Origin: RGIG8767 sp045531685
GTDB taxonomy: Bacteria; Bacillota; Clostridia; Lachnospirales; Lachnospiraceae
Assembly: GCA_045531685.1 (NCBI GenBank)
Contig: JAZSEL010000117.1
Coordinates: 1 to 13,270 of the forward strand
Direction of reading: 5' to 3'
Length of the DNA stretch: 13,270 nt
A program made the position numbers and the translations under genes. Every line of letters starts with the position of its first letter. Positions within the stretch are counted from its first letter, which is position 1. The notes beneath the pieces are model-generated. The model ran no database searches and was not told the origin of the DNA. It saw only the letters and a list, made by a program, of their open reading frames with translations. Shown here in pieces: positions 5,203 to 13,250 of the stretch.

Positions 5203-6330
5203 ATGCAGGTAAATCAGATTTACGAACTGCTTAATGACCTCACAGAAGAGGTCACAGGTCAGTCTGACTTAGTGTCGGAAGACCTCTCAAACGTTGTCGA
5301 TGTTGGAACAGCAATTTTTGCTAATACAACTGTTGACAATTATGTAAAGTCCTTAATGAACCGTATCGGTAAGGTTATTATGGTCAACAGACCGTATAAG
5401 CCGCCTTATCCGGACATCAGAAGAGACGCATGGGAGTATGGCTCAGTTCTCCAGAAATTACGTGCAGCTATTCCTGAAGCTGAAGAAAACCCGTCTTGGG
5501 ATTTACAGCCCGGTCAGGGTGCAAATCAGTTCCTGTTCTATCAGCCTACAGTTACTCAGAAGTTTTGGAATTCAAAGCAGACATATGATATCTCTATGTC
5601 CTTTACAGAAATGCAGGTAAAAGAGTCCATGGCTTCTGCTTCTGAACTGCGTTCATTCATCGGTATGATTGAGAACGCAATCAATATGAGTAAAACAATA
5701 AAAGAAAAAGCTCTGGCGGAGAGAGCTATCAACAACTTCATGGGCTGTAAAATTCATGCCACTAATGGCGTGGTGCATCTACTGTCAGACTATAGGACAG
5801 CACATCCCACAACAACACTTACATCTGCAACAGCTTTATATGACGCTGATTTCTTGCGCTTCTGCTCCGTTCAGATAATGATGTATCGTGACAGACTTCG
5901 TGATGCCTCAAACTTATATAACATGGGTACAATTCCCACGTTTACACCGACAGAGTACCTGCATTTAGTGCTAAACGCTGAATTTGCGAAGTCAATTGAA
6001 GCATACATGATGTCAGATACATATCATGAGAACCTCGTAGCTATGAGTGGCTATGATACTGTCAACTTCTGGCAGGGCATGGGTGATGCTTCCTATAGCT
6101 TCGCGAAGACTACTGCTATAGACATCACCACATCAGAAGGTGATGAAGTTCAGCAGGATTACATTGTAGGTATAATGTTTGACCGCGATGCAATTATGCT
6201 CTGTAATGAACATGACCGTGTGACCAGTGCTTACAATGCAAAACAGGAATTTATCAACAACTTCTACAAGTTTGATATAAGTCTGTTCAATGATACAGCT
6301 GAAAACGGCATCATATTCATTCTTGATTAA
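5203..6330 (+). CDS. Major capsid protein, phi29 gp8-like
   Basis: ATG 5203 is chosen because AAAGGGG (5188-5194) lies 8 bases upstream; an in-frame ATG at 5179 falls inside a palindrome before that site. The product is 375 aa, a typical size for an HK97-fold shell protein. Near the N-terminus NYVKSLMNRIGKVIMVNRPY is followed by a region containing WEYGSVLQKL, an arrangement I associate with major capsid proteins of small Gram-positive podophages. Extended helices with many acidic residues follow. Expression looks high and separately controlled: a palindrome abuts the ribosome-binding site and an intrinsic terminator follows the stop codon by 6 bases. C-ending codons are more frequent than in the tail and polymerase genes, as in many highly expressed genes. 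Assignment is by pattern and position next to the portal and collar genes. Confidence 0.8.
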   Translation: MQVNQIYELLNDLTEEVTGQSDLVSEDLSNVVDVGTAIFANTTVDNYVKSLMNRIGKVIMVNRPYKPPYPDIRRDAWEYGSVLQKLRAAIPEAEENPSWDLQPGQGANQFLFYQPTVTQKFWNSKQTYDISMSFTEMQVKESMASASELRSFIGMIENAINMSKTIKEKALAERAINNFMGCKIHATNGVVHLLSDYRTAHPTTTLTSATALYDADFLRFCSVQIMMYRDRLRDASNLYNMGTIPTFTPTEYLHLVLNAEFAKSIEAYMMSDTYHENLVAMSGYDTVNFWQGMGDASYSFAKTTAIDITTSEGDEVQQDYIVGIMFDRDAIMLCNEHDRVTSAYNAKQEFINNFYKFDISLFNDTAENGIIFILD

Positions 6331-6336
6331 TTTTAC

Positions 6337-6365
6337 AGGCGGGTTGAAATATACCCGCCTTTTTT
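6337..6365 (+). terminator. Intrinsic terminator after the capsid gene
   Basis: AGGCGGGT (6337-6344) pairs with ACCCGCCT (6353-6360) across an 8-base loop, followed by six Ts (6360-6365). It lies between capsid and tail genes with no promoter-like box in the 17-base gap, so partial read-through probably lowers tail gene expression relative to capsid. Confidence 0.85.
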
Positions 6366-6382
6366 AAAAAGGAGTGTCAAAA

Positions 6383-6850
6383 ATGGAACTGAGAATATAT
6401 AAAACAACAGATGACCCACGGGTTGTTCACAAATTATATACACCATTGTTTAACACACAGTGCGAAGTATACTATCCTTGTAATATATTAACTCCAGAAT
6501 TAATTATTGACTATAACACATTAATATATGATGCTAATGCATTTGAAGTGCTAAGTTGGCACCGAACTTATTTTCTTGATAATGTTACATTATCATCCGG
6601 CAATCGAATGATACTTTCCGGTTCTGTCGATGTATGTGAAACATATTGGAGTGAAATAAAAGCATTAAATGCCACAGTAATAAGAAATGAAGTAGTAACA
6701 GACTCTGGCTTAGTAGATAATTCTGCAACCTTTAGTCCTCGCAGGACTGTTTCAATAAGACAATTTCAGACATCACCATTTAACACAAGAGACATGGGCA
6801 ACGGAAACAATTTCGTTCTCGTCGTTGCCGGTGGTCATGTTTCCGGCTAA
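6383..6850 (+). CDS. Small probable tail structural protein, 155 aa
   Basis: ATG 6383 follows AAAGGAG (6368-6374) at 8 bases. The GTG at 6374 overlaps that site and is unlikely to be used. The beginning (MELRIYKTTDDPRVVHK) and the pattern DNVTLSSGNRMILSGSVDV, followed by an Ile/Arg-rich stretch, resemble the N-terminal module of tail proteins in small Gram-positive podophages, in which a beta-rich fold carries a conserved 'DV' segment. The gene lies between the capsid and tail knob genes. It may be a separate subunit equivalent to the N-terminal part of a single larger tail protein in related phages. No enzymatic motif or membrane segment is seen. The structural role is inferred from resemblance and place; the exact part is unknown. 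Confidence 0.6.
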   Translation: MELRIYKTTDDPRVVHKLYTPLFNTQCEVYYPCNILTPELIIDYNTLIYDANAFEVLSWHRTYFLDNVTLSSGNRMILSGSVDVCETYWSEIKALNATVIRNEVVTDSGLVDNSATFSPRRTVSIRQFQTSPFNTRDMGNGNNFVLVVAGGHVSG

Positions 6851-6868
6851 AAGAAAAGGGGTTTAAAT

Positions 6869-9166
6869 ATGAGTTTTCCATTTATAACTGGTTTAAGCGA
6901 CCAACCAACTTCTACAATTAACGGGCTTATAATTTCTGTGCCTATGTCACAAGTTCCTAATACTCCAAATTGGATACAAGGTGACTGTGCATCATATGTT
7001 CATGTTGACAACTATGATATGAATATGGTATGTAACACAGAAAATCCATTTAAATTGAATAGTCCACCACCTCAATTCTTTAATTGGTCACAAAAAGATG
7101 ACATATTAAGCACTCCTGATTATTTACCCACAGCATTTATGGTTGTATATGACCCTGACAATGTTATAGATGCCGTATCAAATTTTGAAAATATGATTGC
7201 AAATTATGATGGTAGGGTTTCAAAAAGTTATGCATATTACACACAACCAGCGATAATAAATTATGGTTCAGCATATTCTAAACAAGCATACCCAGTATTA
7301 GAGTCTGAAGGAAGAGAACATTATATAGGTCTTGTATCTATTACTGCTCGTAATTTAGCAGGTACTGCTACGTGGACTGGCTATTATAATAATTATCCTG
7401 CGCAAGCGTCAACATATCCATATATAATATCCGCTGAGATAAATTATTATTATAAACCAAATTTAGCAGGTAGTTCAGTGAGTGTCTGCCCACTATCATT
7501 TGTAGCACAACCAAAAGATGTGACATTATTTGCAGGTGCAAATGCTACCGGTAATATGTATTTCCAATGGTACTATACAGGAAAATTAGCTCAATTTCTT
7601 GGTAGAACCCTTCTTCGTGCACCTGCATTAGCTTATGATATATACACACCCCTAATAGGATATTCATACTATGCAACAGCTTTGCTCACTGCTGATGGAT
7701 TTCCTTTTGCGCATATGAAAGTATATCCCGGTGATGTCCCAAATAGTAGAGCTCCATTCTGTTATTTTGAATATTCAGACGTGGAAAAAGCTGCAAACTG
7801 CCGTGGTCTTCCGTGGGTAGGTGGTTCTACAGGATTGAGAGATTGGCACGGTGCTGATACTACTTCCGACTCTTGCCATTTACCAATTGTTAATGCTGAT
7901 GGTTCAACAACGCCAAATGGCTATACTGGGGTAGCTATAGGTGCTCATTATAATGATCCTAATACAACACCCCCTACATCATCATTAGTGAATACTACAA
8001 ATGTAAATCCTAACCCTGTAGTAGACGAAACACCAGAATATCCCACTCTAATACCGGGTTATGATGAAGACCTGCAAGCCGCTGCTCCCACTTTCACAGG
8101 TGTAGGATGTTTCGGAACATACTATGCGCTCAATCGCATAAAAGTAAACAACTTAAATGACTTTCTCTGGACGCGTGATGACTCTCAATGGGATGAATTA
8201 ATAAAGTCTTTAGCATTTTGGGGCAATAATCCTGCAGACTCTGTAATGTCTTTTAAAGTGTATCCATTTGATATTGCCATAGCAACAAATTCCTCAAATT
8301 TCGAGCCTATCATGTTCGGCAAACTTAATACTTCAATTTATGCTATCCGTTTAAATGATAACTCTACTTGTATTTTGGATTTAGGTGAAACATGGATAAA
8401 TCGTTCCAATTTAGGACTACCTAATGATTTCAAGGCATTTTCACCATACACAATAGCAACTCTATATATTCCATATATAGGAGCAGTTGAATTTGACATC
8501 AATTACTTTATGGATGCTGTAATGAAAATCCAAATGGTAGTTGATATTACTACAGGTACCTGCACTGCAATAGTATACAATAATGGTATGCCCTATCTCT
8601 ATATACCCGGAACTATTGGTGTCGATATTCCCATTACACAACAATCTGTAACCTCAATTGCATCATCTCTTATGGAAACTGCTATGGTTTCTGCGCTTCA
8701 CGGAACAGCTGGATTAATGGAAATAGGCGTGGGCGCAATCATAAAAGCAAATAGTGAGCCCTCATTGAACTCCAAAGGAAAACCTACAAAAGTTCAACCC
8801 GGTGACTCAGAGATAGAAAGCGGTGGTGCTAAAATTTCAGGAGCAGCTTCATCTGCATTATCAGGCGCAGGAGATGTATTATCAAAAGTGTTTGTTAATG
8901 CAACTGACATATCTTCAAGAGGTTCTAATTCTCCCGGTGCCAGCATGGCACTCTCGCAATACTGCTACATAATTATATCTCAGCAAGAGCCGATTTATCC
9001 TCGTAATTATGGACACACTTGTGGATACCCCTGTCATGTCTCAGACCGTCTTGAAAACTTTACAGGATTTACAATATGTCAGAACGTTGACACCTCAGGA
9101 ATATTATGTACGGAGATAGAGCGCAATATGATTAAAAATCTCCTTGAAAGTGGGGTTTATTTATGA
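6869..9166 (+). CDS. Tail knob/distal tail protein, phi29 gp9-like
   Basis: This protein would form the distal tail tube through which DNA passes into the host. ATG 6869 follows AAAAGGGG (about 6854-6861). The product is 765 aa, longer than phi29 gp9 (599 aa). Residues about 526-550 contain IATLYIPYIGAVEFDINYF, a motif shared by gp9-like tail proteins, and the last 50 residues (GHTCGYPCHVSDRL to SGVYL) match their usual ending. Between these, about residues 594-634 and 651-680 are rich in Ala, Gly, Ile and Leu. In phi29 gp9 an equivalent hydrophobic loop leaves the tube and forms a membrane pore; a similar role is inferred here. The middle contains variable Thr/Pro-rich linkers. A palindrome copy lies in the gene (8937). 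The stop overlaps the next start (ATGA). Confidence 0.75.
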   Translation: MSFPFITGLSDQPTSTINGLIISVPMSQVPNTPNWIQGDCASYVHVDNYDMNMVCNTENPFKLNSPPPQFFNWSQKDDILSTPDYLPTAFMVVYDPDNVIDAVSNFENMIANYDGRVSKSYAYYTQPAIINYGSAYSKQAYPVLESEGREHYIGLVSITARNLAGTATWTGYYNNYPAQASTYPYIISAEINYYYKPNLAGSSVSVCPLSFVAQPKDVTLFAGANATGNMYFQWYYTGKLAQFLGRTLLRAPALAYDIYTPLIGYSYYATALLTADGFPFAHMKVYPGDVPNSRAPFCYFEYSDVEKAANCRGLPWVGGSTGLRDWHGADTTSDSCHLPIVNADGSTTPNGYTGVAIGAHYNDPNTTPPTSSLVNTTNVNPNPVVDETPEYPTLIPGYDEDLQAAAPTFTGVGCFGTYYALNRIKVNNLNDFLWTRDDSQWDELIKSLAFWGNNPADSVMSFKVYPFDIAIATNSSNFEPIMFGKLNTSIYAIRLNDNSTCILDLGETWINRSNLGLPNDFKAFSPYTIATLYIPYIGAVEFDINYFMDAVMKIQMVVDITTGTCTAIVYNNGMPYLYIPGTIGVDIPITQQSVTSIASSLMETAMVSALHGTAGLMEIGVGAIIKANSEPSLNSKGKPTKVQPGDSEIESGGAKISGAASSALSGAGDVLSKVFVNATDISSRGSNSPGASMALSQYCYIIISQQEPIYPRNYGHTCGYPCHVSDRLENFTGFTICQNVDTSGILCTEIERNMIKNLLESGVYL
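8937..8951. promoter_or_regulatory. Palindrome copy 10 (exact), in tail gene
   Basis: GTGCCAGCATGGCAC, encoding GASMAL. It is the first copy after a gap of about 3.75 kb. Confidence 0.9.
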
Positions 9167-9957
9167 ATTTAAAAACACCACAAGATGTTATAAACAGGAA
9201 AAAAGCATATGCAATGACCGATAAAGAGTTGTCAACTGCTATAAAACGTTCTGTTGAGAAATTAAACAGACGTTTAACAACACTTGAAAAAAGTGGACTT
9301 CACAAAGCATCAGGCAGTTATGAAATAATAATGAACTACTTAAAAAGTGAGTTAGGGTCAAAAAGATTTTCATCAAAGAAATATGCTCATTCGTCTTTCT
9401 CAGAAAGAGCAGAGTTTTTGACTGTTCTTAAACATTACGAAGAATTTCAGTTAACAAAAACTGGAGTAACAAAACAACTCAATGCAGAACTTAAAAAGCT
9501 CAATGAGAAACTGGGCGGCATACTTGGTGCAAATTTTGATAAACTGAAAATGAAAGAACTACTCACACTAAAAGATGCTATGAAAATGTGGCGTGAGTTT
9601 ATCGGTCATTCAAATATTGCTGACTTAATGACATCATCTGAAGCAAGACAATTTTTCTTGATGATAAGAGATAGCAATAAAAAACAAATAAAGCAAGTAT
9701 TTAAAGAACTTGAAAAATTTAATACAGGAGAATATAAAAGAGAAGATTATCCAATATTTTTGGATTATTACAATCCCATATATGGGTCGCCAGTGACTAC
9801 AGATAGGGGAATTATATATAATCCAATGAATGGTGTAGTTTATGAAAATGGTAAACCAACATCTTTTATATATGAAGATACTACTCATGCTCTTAAAGAT
9901 GGTTTATTTGGATTATGGTTAGTGAACCCAGACGGTTCTAAAGAGGAGATTAAATAA
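9163..9957 (+). CDS. Candidate terminal protein (protein primer for replication)
   Basis: The ATG overlaps the tail gene stop (ATGA), with GTGGGG about 8 bases upstream as ribosome-binding site. The product is 264 aa, nearly the length of phi29 terminal protein (266 aa), and it lies immediately before the DNA polymerase, the same order as phi29 genes 3 and 2. In that family the protein covalently carries the first nucleotide on a Ser, Thr or Tyr hydroxyl and stays on the DNA 5' ends. The N-terminal 120 residues are Lys/Arg-rich and helical, fit for DNA binding; the C-terminal 80 residues are Tyr-rich with many candidate hydroxyls. No residue can be named as the primer site. A generic coiled structural protein is the main alternative. 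Size, charge and position make terminal protein the best reading. Confidence 0.5.
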   Translation: MNLKTPQDVINRKKAYAMTDKELSTAIKRSVEKLNRRLTTLEKSGLHKASGSYEIIMNYLKSELGSKRFSSKKYAHSSFSERAEFLTVLKHYEEFQLTKTGVTKQLNAELKKLNEKLGGILGANFDKLKMKELLTLKDAMKMWREFIGHSNIADLMTSSEARQFFLMIRDSNKKQIKQVFKELEKFNTGEYKREDYPIFLDYYNPIYGSPVTTDRGIIYNPMNGVVYENGKPTSFIYEDTTHALKDGLFGLWLVNPDGSKEEIK

Positions 9958-9958
9958 A

Positions 9959-12109
9959 ATGACGATTTTAAATGCCGATTTGGCACCAGTTTCCGAGGAT
10001 GAACTCTTTGATAAAATACTAAAGTCACCAATAGTTGATGATTACTATCAAATACCCTTTGCATTTGATATAGAAACAAGTTCTTATCGCAGCAATGGTG
10101 AAAAAAGAGCAACAATGTATTTGTGGCAAATTGGCATTTTAATGAATGAGCAATATTATATCTATGGACGCACATGGAGCGAATGGGAACAACTTATAAG
10201 AAAATTACGCAAGAAATTATCTCTTGAAAAAAACAAATTGGTCATATATGTTCATAACCTTTCATACGAATTTCAATGGATATATACTCATATATGGCTT
10301 ACAAAAATATTTGCAAGAAAAAGTCGTCACCCTATATATGTTGAGTCTGGAAATATAATATTTAAATGCTCATATTTTTTATCAAATTATTCTCTAAGAA
10401 ATCTGGCGAAAAATAGGGGTTATACTGAAAAAGAGGAACTTGATTATTCCAAAATTCGCACAAGTGTAACCCCACTTACTCAAGACGAATTACACTACGG
10501 TTTAATAGATGTAAAAATCGTATGTGAATATATATACGATGAGATAAAAAGAAACGGAGTTATTCAAAATATACCATTAACAAGCACTGGTTATGCAAGG
10601 CGTTATTGCTTTGATTATATCTCACAACACGAGAATATACAAAATTATCAAAGATGGTTAAGAGGAATATTACCTACAGACCCTAATTTATTTGAACTAC
10701 TTAACACGTGTTACACAGGTGCATTTACTCATGCAAACTATAAACACGTTCACATAGTTCAAGAAGATGTATCATGTGTAGATTATTCGTCTTCGTATCC
10801 CGGGGTAATGTGCAGGAAACGGTTTCCTATGCGTTTCCTCAAAGTTAACCCTACCCGTTTCAAACTCTTTGCAGGTAAAGCAATGGTTATGATAATCCAC
10901 TTTGAGAATTTAATAGCAACAACTAATCATAGTATATTATCAGAACATAAATGCATCATAGACGGAGAAAAAGCAATAGATAATGGTAGAGTTAGAAGAG
11001 CTGAGCATTTAACTGTAGCTATCAATGATTTAGATTATGACATAATTAATAAATTTTATACATATTCAAATTTTGAAATAAAAGAATTATGGATTGCTAA
11101 TTATGAATATCTACCAAAAAATCTTGTTCTTGCTATATTAAATCTTTATTCACAAAAGACTACATTAAAAGGAGTAAAGGGTAAAGAGGAAGCATATTTG
11201 CGTTCAAAAGAACTTATAAATTCTGTCTATGGAATGTCAGTAACAAATCCATTAAATGATGACACAATATTTACTGACGGAGTTTGGGATTATGAAGAAA
11301 TTTCTGTAGAAGAGGGATTGCAAAAATATTATAAAAACAGAAAAATTTTTACTGCCTATCAATGGGGCGTATGGGTAACATCATGGGCAAGGTGGGAACT
11401 GTTAAACACAGTATATAAAATGGGAGATGATGTAATATATTGTGACACAGATAGTATAAAATATCTCGAAAATCATGATGACATTATAGTAGAAGATAAT
11501 AAACGAATACTGTCAGAGAATGAAAGTGCCATTCTGGCACTCAATATTCCGAGAGAATTATTTTTCCCTAAAACAATAAAAGGTGTGGAAAAACCATTAG
11601 GAATATGGGATAAAGAGGAGGGATATGCCTTATTTAAAACTTTAGGTGCAAAAAGATATTGTTTTTCATATCATGATGAATACTTTGATAAAGAATATGA
11701 TAAAAATGATATCAATTTCTTTATAACAGTTGCAGGTCTTGGAAAAGAAGACGGAAAACGTGCCATATTGGCACTTGCTGAACAGAAAGATGTATCACCC
11801 TATGATATATTTTCATATATTCCCAATGACCCAGTTATAATATCTGAAGAACAATCTGGTAAACAATGTTTCACATATTTAAAAGAACCTTTCAGTGAAT
11901 ATGTTACAGATTATCTTGGTAATGTAACATTAGTATCTGAACGCTCTTATGTTAATAGTGAAGCTGTCGCATTTGAATTTAAAACAGAAACGATAGAAGA
12001 ATATCTTATGTTGATAGGTGTATTAAATGCTGAAACCAACATGGGCGGACATTTCAAACAATCAAGATTAAGGAGAAAAATACATGGCAAAGAAGAAGAA
12101 ATACTATGA
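9959..12109 (+). CDS. Protein-primed family B DNA polymerase, phi29 type
   Basis: The protein replicates the phage DNA by strand displacement from a terminal protein primer. It is 716 aa; phi29 polymerase is 572. ATG 9959 follows GAGGAG (9944-9949), just after the preceding stop. Exonuclease motifs: Exo I FDIET (36-40), Exo II HNLSYEF (99-105, Glu where phi29 has Asp), Exo III YGLID (180-184). The YTGAFTHAN stretch (252-260) matches the YxGG/A motif that links the two domains. Polymerase motifs: A DYSSSYP (275-281), B KELINSVYG (417-425), C YCDTDS (494-499), KxY KRY (565-567). Asp275, Asp496 and Asp498 would be the metal ligands. Three palindrome copies lie inside, one 14 bases after the start codon. 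The end overlaps the packaging ATPase start by 26 bases. Confidence 0.95.
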   Translation: MTILNADLAPVSEDELFDKILKSPIVDDYYQIPFAFDIETSSYRSNGEKRATMYLWQIGILMNEQYYIYGRTWSEWEQLIRKLRKKLSLEKNKLVIYVHNLSYEFQWIYTHIWLTKIFARKSRHPIYVESGNIIFKCSYFLSNYSLRNLAKNRGYTEKEELDYSKIRTSVTPLTQDELHYGLIDVKIVCEYIYDEIKRNGVIQNIPLTSTGYARRYCFDYISQHENIQNYQRWLRGILPTDPNLFELLNTCYTGAFTHANYKHVHIVQEDVSCVDYSSSYPGVMCRKRFPMRFLKVNPTRFKLFAGKAMVMIIHFENLIATTNHSILSEHKCIIDGEKAIDNGRVRRAEHLTVAINDLDYDIINKFYTYSNFEIKELWIANYEYLPKNLVLAILNLYSQKTTLKGVKGKEEAYLRSKELINSVYGMSVTNPLNDDTIFTDGVWDYEEISVEEGLQKYYKNRKIFTAYQWGVWVTSWARWELLNTVYKMGDDVIYCDTDSIKYLENHDDIIVEDNKRILSENESAILALNIPRELFFPKTIKGVEKPLGIWDKEEGYALFKTLGAKRYCFSYHDEYFDKEYDKNDINFFITVAGLGKEDGKRAILALAEQKDVSPYDIFSYIPNDPVIISEEQSGKQCFTYLKEPFSEYVTDYLGNVTLVSERSYVNSEAVAFEFKTETIEEYLMLIGVLNAETNMGGHFKQSRLRRKIHGKEEEIL
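9972..9986. promoter_or_regulatory. Degenerate palindrome copy 11, at polymerase start
   Basis: ATGCCGATTTGGCAC; two mismatches, at positions 1 and 6. It lies within the first nine codons of the polymerase gene. Confidence 0.5.
11526..11540. promoter_or_regulatory. Palindrome copy 12 (exact), in polymerase gene
   Basis: GTGCCATTCTGGCAC, encoding SAILAL. Confidence 0.9.
11760..11774. promoter_or_regulatory. Palindrome copy 13 (exact), in polymerase gene
   Basis: GTGCCATATTGGCAC, encoding RAILAL, 234 bp after copy 12 in the same codon phase. Confidence 0.9.
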
Positions 12110-13172
12110 CATAAAGCCCTTATTAAAACTCAACGCAGAGTATAATATAATAATGGGTGAACGTTCAAACGGAAAAACATACTCAGTATGTAAACTGATA
12201 ATAGAAAATTTTCTTGAAACTGGCACATATGGAGTTTATATCCGTCGATATGCAGATGAAATAATGCCGTCAAATATAAAGGCATTATTCAACCCTTTTG
12301 AAATAGAAAAAATCTCAAAAGGTAGATATAATCGCATAATGTATAGAGGAAAAATGTTTGAAATAGGTAACTATGATTTTGAAAAAGATAAATGGATAAA
12401 TAAAGAGCCTTTATGTTTCTGTGCTGCACTTAATACATGGGAAAATGCAAAAGGTCCAGATAGAGGAGTTGTAGGTATAATACTCTTTGATGAATTTTTA
12501 ACAAGACGCTTTTACCTTACGAACGAGTTTTTATCTTTTCAAAACGTACTATCAAGCTTCATTCGTGACCGTGAGAACGTTCGTATTTTTTTGGTAGGAA
12601 ACACAGTAAGTTTCTACTCTCCTTATTTTGAAGAATTCGGTCTTGAAAACATCAAGGAAATGGAACCGGGTACATTAAACTGCTTTGAATTTGAAAATGG
12701 AACAAAAATAGCAGTAGATTATTGTGAGTCTGTATCAGCTGAAAAAGAGTCTGCAAAATTTTTTAATTTTAATCCTGCAAAAGCAAATATGATAACAACG
12801 GGTAAATGGGAAATACCTGACTACCCACATTATAGTGGAAGCATAGATTTCGTGAGAGAGGTCATTTTAAAGTTCTATATTAAATTTGATAATGATACAA
12901 TATGTGGAAACATAGTAGTCAAAAAGGATAAAGTGTTCATCTTCTTTCATCTACAGACCAAGGAATATGACTCTGATAATTCGATAGAATACTCAACACA
13001 GCTATCAGATAATCCTTTAAAAAGTGTCACTTTGGCACAGGGAATAACAGATGCTCACAAATTGATAAACAACTTGTTAAAACAGGGCAGAGTCTTCTTT
13101 TCTACTAATAAAGTTGGCGAGATATTCACTAATTATCTTAAATGGCAACAACGCTATTCTCTTATAAACTAA
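12084..13172 (+). CDS. DNA packaging ATPase, phi29 gp16-like
   Basis: This motor subunit threads DNA into the empty head through the portal. It is 362 aa, close to phi29 gp16 (332). ATG 12084 follows AAGGAG (12070-12075), with the first 26 bases overlapping the polymerase end. Walker A is GERSNGKT (25-32), Walker B IILFDE (132-137) with Asp136 and Glu137, and VGNTVS (171-176) is the downstream coupling motif. The C-terminal 110 residues correspond to the small RNase H-like translocating domain of gp16. In phi29 the motor also needs a packaging RNA; none could be identified in the window. The gene ends the operon, and the next T-run terminator is about 50 bases on. A palindrome copy with one mismatch lies in the C-terminal part (13024). 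Confidence 0.9.
   Translation: MAKKKKYYDIKPLLKLNAEYNIIMGERSNGKTYSVCKLIIENFLETGTYGVYIRRYADEIMPSNIKALFNPFEIEKISKGRYNRIMYRGKMFEIGNYDFEKDKWINKEPLCFCAALNTWENAKGPDRGVVGIILFDEFLTRRFYLTNEFLSFQNVLSSFIRDRENVRIFLVGNTVSFYSPYFEEFGLENIKEMEPGTLNCFEFENGTKIAVDYCESVSAEKESAKFFNFNPAKANMITTGKWEIPDYPHYSGSIDFVREVILKFYIKFDNDTICGNIVVKKDKVFIFFHLQTKEYDSDNSIEYSTQLSDNPLKSVTLAQGITDAHKLINNLLKQGRVFFSTNKVGEIFTNYLKWQQRYSLIN
13024..13038. promoter_or_regulatory. Palindrome copy 14 (one mismatch), in packaging ATPase gene
   Basis: GTGTCACTTTGGCAC; T replaces C at position 4. It encodes SVTLAQ. Confidence 0.75.
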
Positions 13173-13219
13173 AAGAGACTCCTTTTTTGAGACTCCCATA
13201 TCTATAATAATATTATTTA

Positions 13220-13250
13220 AAATCGGTGCCAACTTGGCACTGATTTTTTT
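13220..13250 (+). terminator. Intrinsic terminator built on a palindrome copy
   Basis: A 12-bp stem (13220-13231 with 13235-13246, one G-U pair) closes an ACT loop. The inner six pairs are a perfect palindrome copy (GTGCCA-ACT-TGGCAC), and seven Ts follow (13244-13250). It would end the main operon after the packaging ATPase. Confidence 0.85.
13226..13240. promoter_or_regulatory. Palindrome copy 15 (exact), in the final terminator
   Basis: GTGCCAACTTGGCAC forms the upper stem and loop of the terminator at 13220-13250. Confidence 0.9.

Noticed and set aside
5752..5778. ATGCCACTAATGGCGT in the capsid gene as a further palindrome copy
   Set aside because: The centre is four bases instead of three and the outer base differs, so it does not fit the motif.
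12212..12226. TGGCAC in the ATPase gene as a palindrome copy
   Set aside because: Only the right half-site is present.
1412..13240. Palindromes as BglI-type restriction sites (GCCN5GGC)
   Set aside because: They contain that pattern, but conservation extends beyond it (GTGCCA..TGGCAC), and phages usually lose rather than gain restriction sites.
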